From contig QKDO01000006.1 in the NCBI GenBank assembly GCA_003252075.1, positions 1-52,773 of the forward strand: a DNA stretch of 52,773 bases, read 5' to 3'. The translations under genes and the position numbers were made by a program. Source of the stretch: Nitrospirota bacterium (GTDB lineage Bacteria; Nitrospirota; Thermodesulfovibrionia; Thermodesulfovibrionales; UBA6898). Of this stretch, positions 51,052 to 52,773 are shown one piece after another (the stretch's first letter is position 1; each line of letters opens with the position of its first letter). The notes under the pieces were generated by a model. It did no database searches and had not been told where the DNA came from. It worked only from the letters and a program-made list of their open reading frames with translations.

Positions 51052-51906
51052 TTGGTGTTCAATAACGCGGCAATACTCGGTGTTGGTCTGCTGGGTGCTT
51101 CCTTCAGCCTCGCGCTGAAAAAGCACGGCCTCTGCGGAAGTGTCTGCGGATTCGGCAGGAGCAGGGCGAATCTTGAACAGGCAAAAGAGATGGGGATCAT
51201 CGATTCCTTTGCTGCAGATCCAGCCGATGCCTGCAACGATGCGGATCTCGTTCTGCTGGCAGCTCCGGTCGGCTCCTTCAGTGAGCTTTTGAAGCGTGCG
51301 TCATCGTCACTTAAAAACGGCGCTGTCGTGACCGATGTGGGAAGCGTCAAGGGAAAACTGGTATATGATCTGGAAGACAGCATGCCGTCCGGTGTCCACT
51401 TTGTCGGCGCTCACCCGATCGCGGGCAGTGACCGTTCGGGCATTGCCTACGCAGATTCCGATCTTTTCCGGGATGCGCTCTGTATCATAACCCCTTCTGA
51501 TCGCACTGAACCTGCGGCGCTCAAAGCGGTGATGGACGTCTGGAAGAGTTTTGGGTCAAAGGTGACGACCATGAACCCTGATCAGCATGACCGGGTATAT
51601 GCTGCCGTAAGTCATCTCCCGCATATCATCGCCTATGCCATGGTCAATACGGTCTCTGACATCGACCGCTCGTTCTTGTCGTATTGCGGACAGGGCTTCC
51701 GGGACATGACACGGATAGCAGCGAGTTCACCCGAGATATGGACGGACATTTCCCTCCTGAACAGGGAGAACATCCGGGAGATGCTGGCAACATTCAGGGA
51801 AAACCTGGACACGATGGATGCGCATCTGAAGGCATCCGACGCAGAAGCCTTGAAGAAGCATTTCGCCAGGGCCAGCGAATCGAGGAAGCGCATTGGACAA
51901 GATTGA
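51052..51906 (+). CDS. tyrA: Prephenate dehydrogenase
   Basis: A 284-residue NAD(P)-dependent enzyme that makes 4-hydroxyphenylpyruvate for tyrosine. [11 protein letters not shown] at residues 7-17 is the nucleotide-binding loop; T-D-V-G-S-V-K and [12 protein letters not shown] are active-site blocks with the catalytic His. It has no C-terminal ACT domain. It begins with TTG 51052 or GTG 51055, 3-6 bp after aroF. Confidence 0.94.
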   Translation: MVFNNAAILGVGLLGASFSLALKKHGLCGSVCGFGRSRANLEQAKEMGIIDSFAADPADACNDADLVLLAAPVGSFSELLKRASSSLKNGAVVTDVGSVKGKLVYDLEDSMPSGVHFVGAHPIAGSDRSGIAYADSDLFRDALCIITPSDRTEPAALKAVMDVWKSFGSKVTTMNPDQHDRVYAAVSHLPHIIAYAMVNTVSDIDRSFLSYCGQGFRDMTRIAASSPEIWTDISLLNRENIREMLATFRENLDTMDAHLKASDAEALKKHFARASESRKRIGQD

Positions 51907-52773
51907 GATAACAACGGCAGCGCGGTTTTCCGGGGAAGTGGTCTCTCCGCCGGACAAGTCCATATCGCACCGGGCGGTCATGTTCTCGTCAATCGCCCGA
52001 GGGAAAGGTGTGGTCAGAAATTTTCTCAGGGCCCAGGATACCGAGAGCACCTTGCAGGCTTTCAGGACGCTCGGCATAGAGATCGAGGACAACGGCGATA
52101 TGCTCGTGATCCAGGGAAAAGGACTGCACGGCCTCAGGGAGGCGTCTGATGTGATCGACTGCGGAAATTCGGGCACAACCATGCGTCTGCTTGCCGGCGT
52201 CCTGTCGGCAAACCCCTTCTTCTCGGTGCTCACCGGAGACCATTCCCTCCGATCGCGCCCCATGAGGCGGGTCATTAAGCCGCTCAGCCTGATGGGAGCG
52301 CAGATCTCCGGAAGGGACGGCAACCGATTTGCTCCCCTGGCGATCAGCGGCGGCAACTTGGCGCCGATATCCTACACCATGCCGATCGCCAGTGCACAGG
52401 TAAAATCGTCGATCCTTCTCGCCGGCCTCTATACAGAAGGCATCACCATCGTGAAAGAGCCGGCCAAGTCCCGTGACCATACGGAACGCATGCTGCCGGC
52501 GTTCGGCGCCGAGCTTACATCAGACGGTCTTACCGTGGCCGTTCGGGGTAACCGGGAGCTTTCCAGCCAGGAGATCACGGTGCCGGGCGACTTTTCATCA
52601 GCGGCCTTTTTTATGGTCGCTGCTATCGTCATCCCCGGTGCGGAGATACTGCTGAAAAACGTAGGGATCAATCCCACGCGCACGGGGCTGATCAGCGTCC
52701 TGCAGTCCATGGGAGCTGATATCACGGTTTTCAACACGCGGTCAGTCTCGGGAGAGCCTGTTGCAGACATCAG
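51893..52773 (+). CDS. aroA: 5-enolpyruvylshikimate-3-phosphate synthase, cut at the window edge
   Basis: The first 293 codons of EPSP synthase, which joins shikimate 3-phosphate with phosphoenolpyruvate. P-P-D-K-S-I-S-H-R at 20-28 binds the substrates, D-C-G-N-S-G-T-T-M-R is the PEP-binding motif, and R-x-R-P-M-R-R and S-A-Q-V-K-S follow. G-N-S-G-T with Gly in that position marks the class; sensitivity to glyphosate cannot be judged here. It begins with TTG 51893 after GAGGAAGCG, overlapping tyrA by 14 nt. The reading frame runs off the right end. Confidence 0.95.
   Translation, partial: MDKIEITTAARFSGEVVSPPDKSISHRAVMFSSIARGKGVVRNFLRAQDTESTLQAFRTLGIEIEDNGDMLVIQGKGLHGLREASDVIDCGNSGTTMRLLAGVLSANPFFSVLTGDHSLRSRPMRRVIKPLSLMGAQISGRDGNRFAPLAISGGNLAPISYTMPIASAQVKSSILLAGLYTEGITIVKEPAKSRDHTERMLPAFGAELTSDGLTVAVRGNRELSSQEITVPGDFSSAAFFMVAAIVIPGAEILLKNVGINPTRTGLISVLQSMGADITVFNTRSVSGEPVADI

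Noticed and set aside
1-52773. Insertion sequences or prophage genes
   Set aside because: No transposase, integrase or phage structural genes were seen.

Overview
The window comes from a Gram-negative, probably strictly anaerobic bacterium. Evidence: a ferredoxin-linked indolepyruvate oxidoreductase, several radical SAM enzymes (two with an N-terminal cobalamin-binding-type domain), lipoproteins, a lipid-A-type acyltransferase, many GTG/TTG starts and tightly packed operons. The mix (aromatic amino acid degradation through IOR, phenylacetate-CoA ligase and a Liv transporter, plus a pheA-hisC-aroF-tyrA-aroA operon) would fit Nitrospirota (Thermodesulfovibrionia-like) or a Desulfobacterota relative. 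That placement is inference from gene content only. No tRNA, rRNA, insertion sequence or CRISPR array was found.

Layout. 1-6650 (minus): a molybdenum hydroxylase ([2Fe-2S] and Mo subunits), its maturation factors XdhC and MocA, an esterase lipoprotein, a protein with two NosL-like domains and a Cys-rich exported protein. 7150-9700 (minus): RluA-type pseudouridine synthase, RlmN and an FKBP/SlyD-like isomerase. 9770-15550 (plus): a compact lipid-type operon (malonyl transacylase, ketoreductase, ACP, hotdog dehydratase, hotdog thioesterase, MMPL exporter, GT2) with no ketosynthase. 15577-17888 (minus): a DUF6982-like protein, a double PilZ protein and a TauE/SafE permease. 17968-25549: two paralogous B12-type radical SAM enzymes, a LolA/DUF4292-like lipoprotein, a third radical SAM enzyme and an LpxL-like acyltransferase, with an ArsM-like methyltransferase among them. 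25598-30831: dCMP deaminase, an MrfA-like helicase, a periplasmic thioredoxin-like protein, an amidohydrolase and a lipoprotein. 30972-41733 (plus): iorAB, paaK, an ACT protein, livJHMGF and a second paaK. 42195-43925: a GGDEF-EAL protein, followed by a decayed PIN-domain toxin gene. 44637-46387: class I-alpha DAHP synthase, an RRM protein and ribosomal protein S21. 46433-47674 (minus): an MFS transporter. 47798-end (plus): pheA-hisC-aroF-tyrA-aroA, with aroA cut by the window edge.

The most notable observation is at 20741-21526 (minus). The ArsM-like methyltransferase frame is interrupted by a single TGA at the place where I expect a conserved Cys. It then continues in frame for 49 family-like codons to a TAG. 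A 7-bp hairpin with a G-starting loop lies 18 nt after the TGA, as expected of a bacterial SECIS. I read this gene as a selenoprotein, not as a truncated gene. Other points of interest are the ketosynthase-less lipid operon and nearby radical SAM genes, the internally duplicated Cys modules of the two exported proteins at the left edge, the PIN-toxin relic, and an attenuator-like hairpin in front of the RRM gene.
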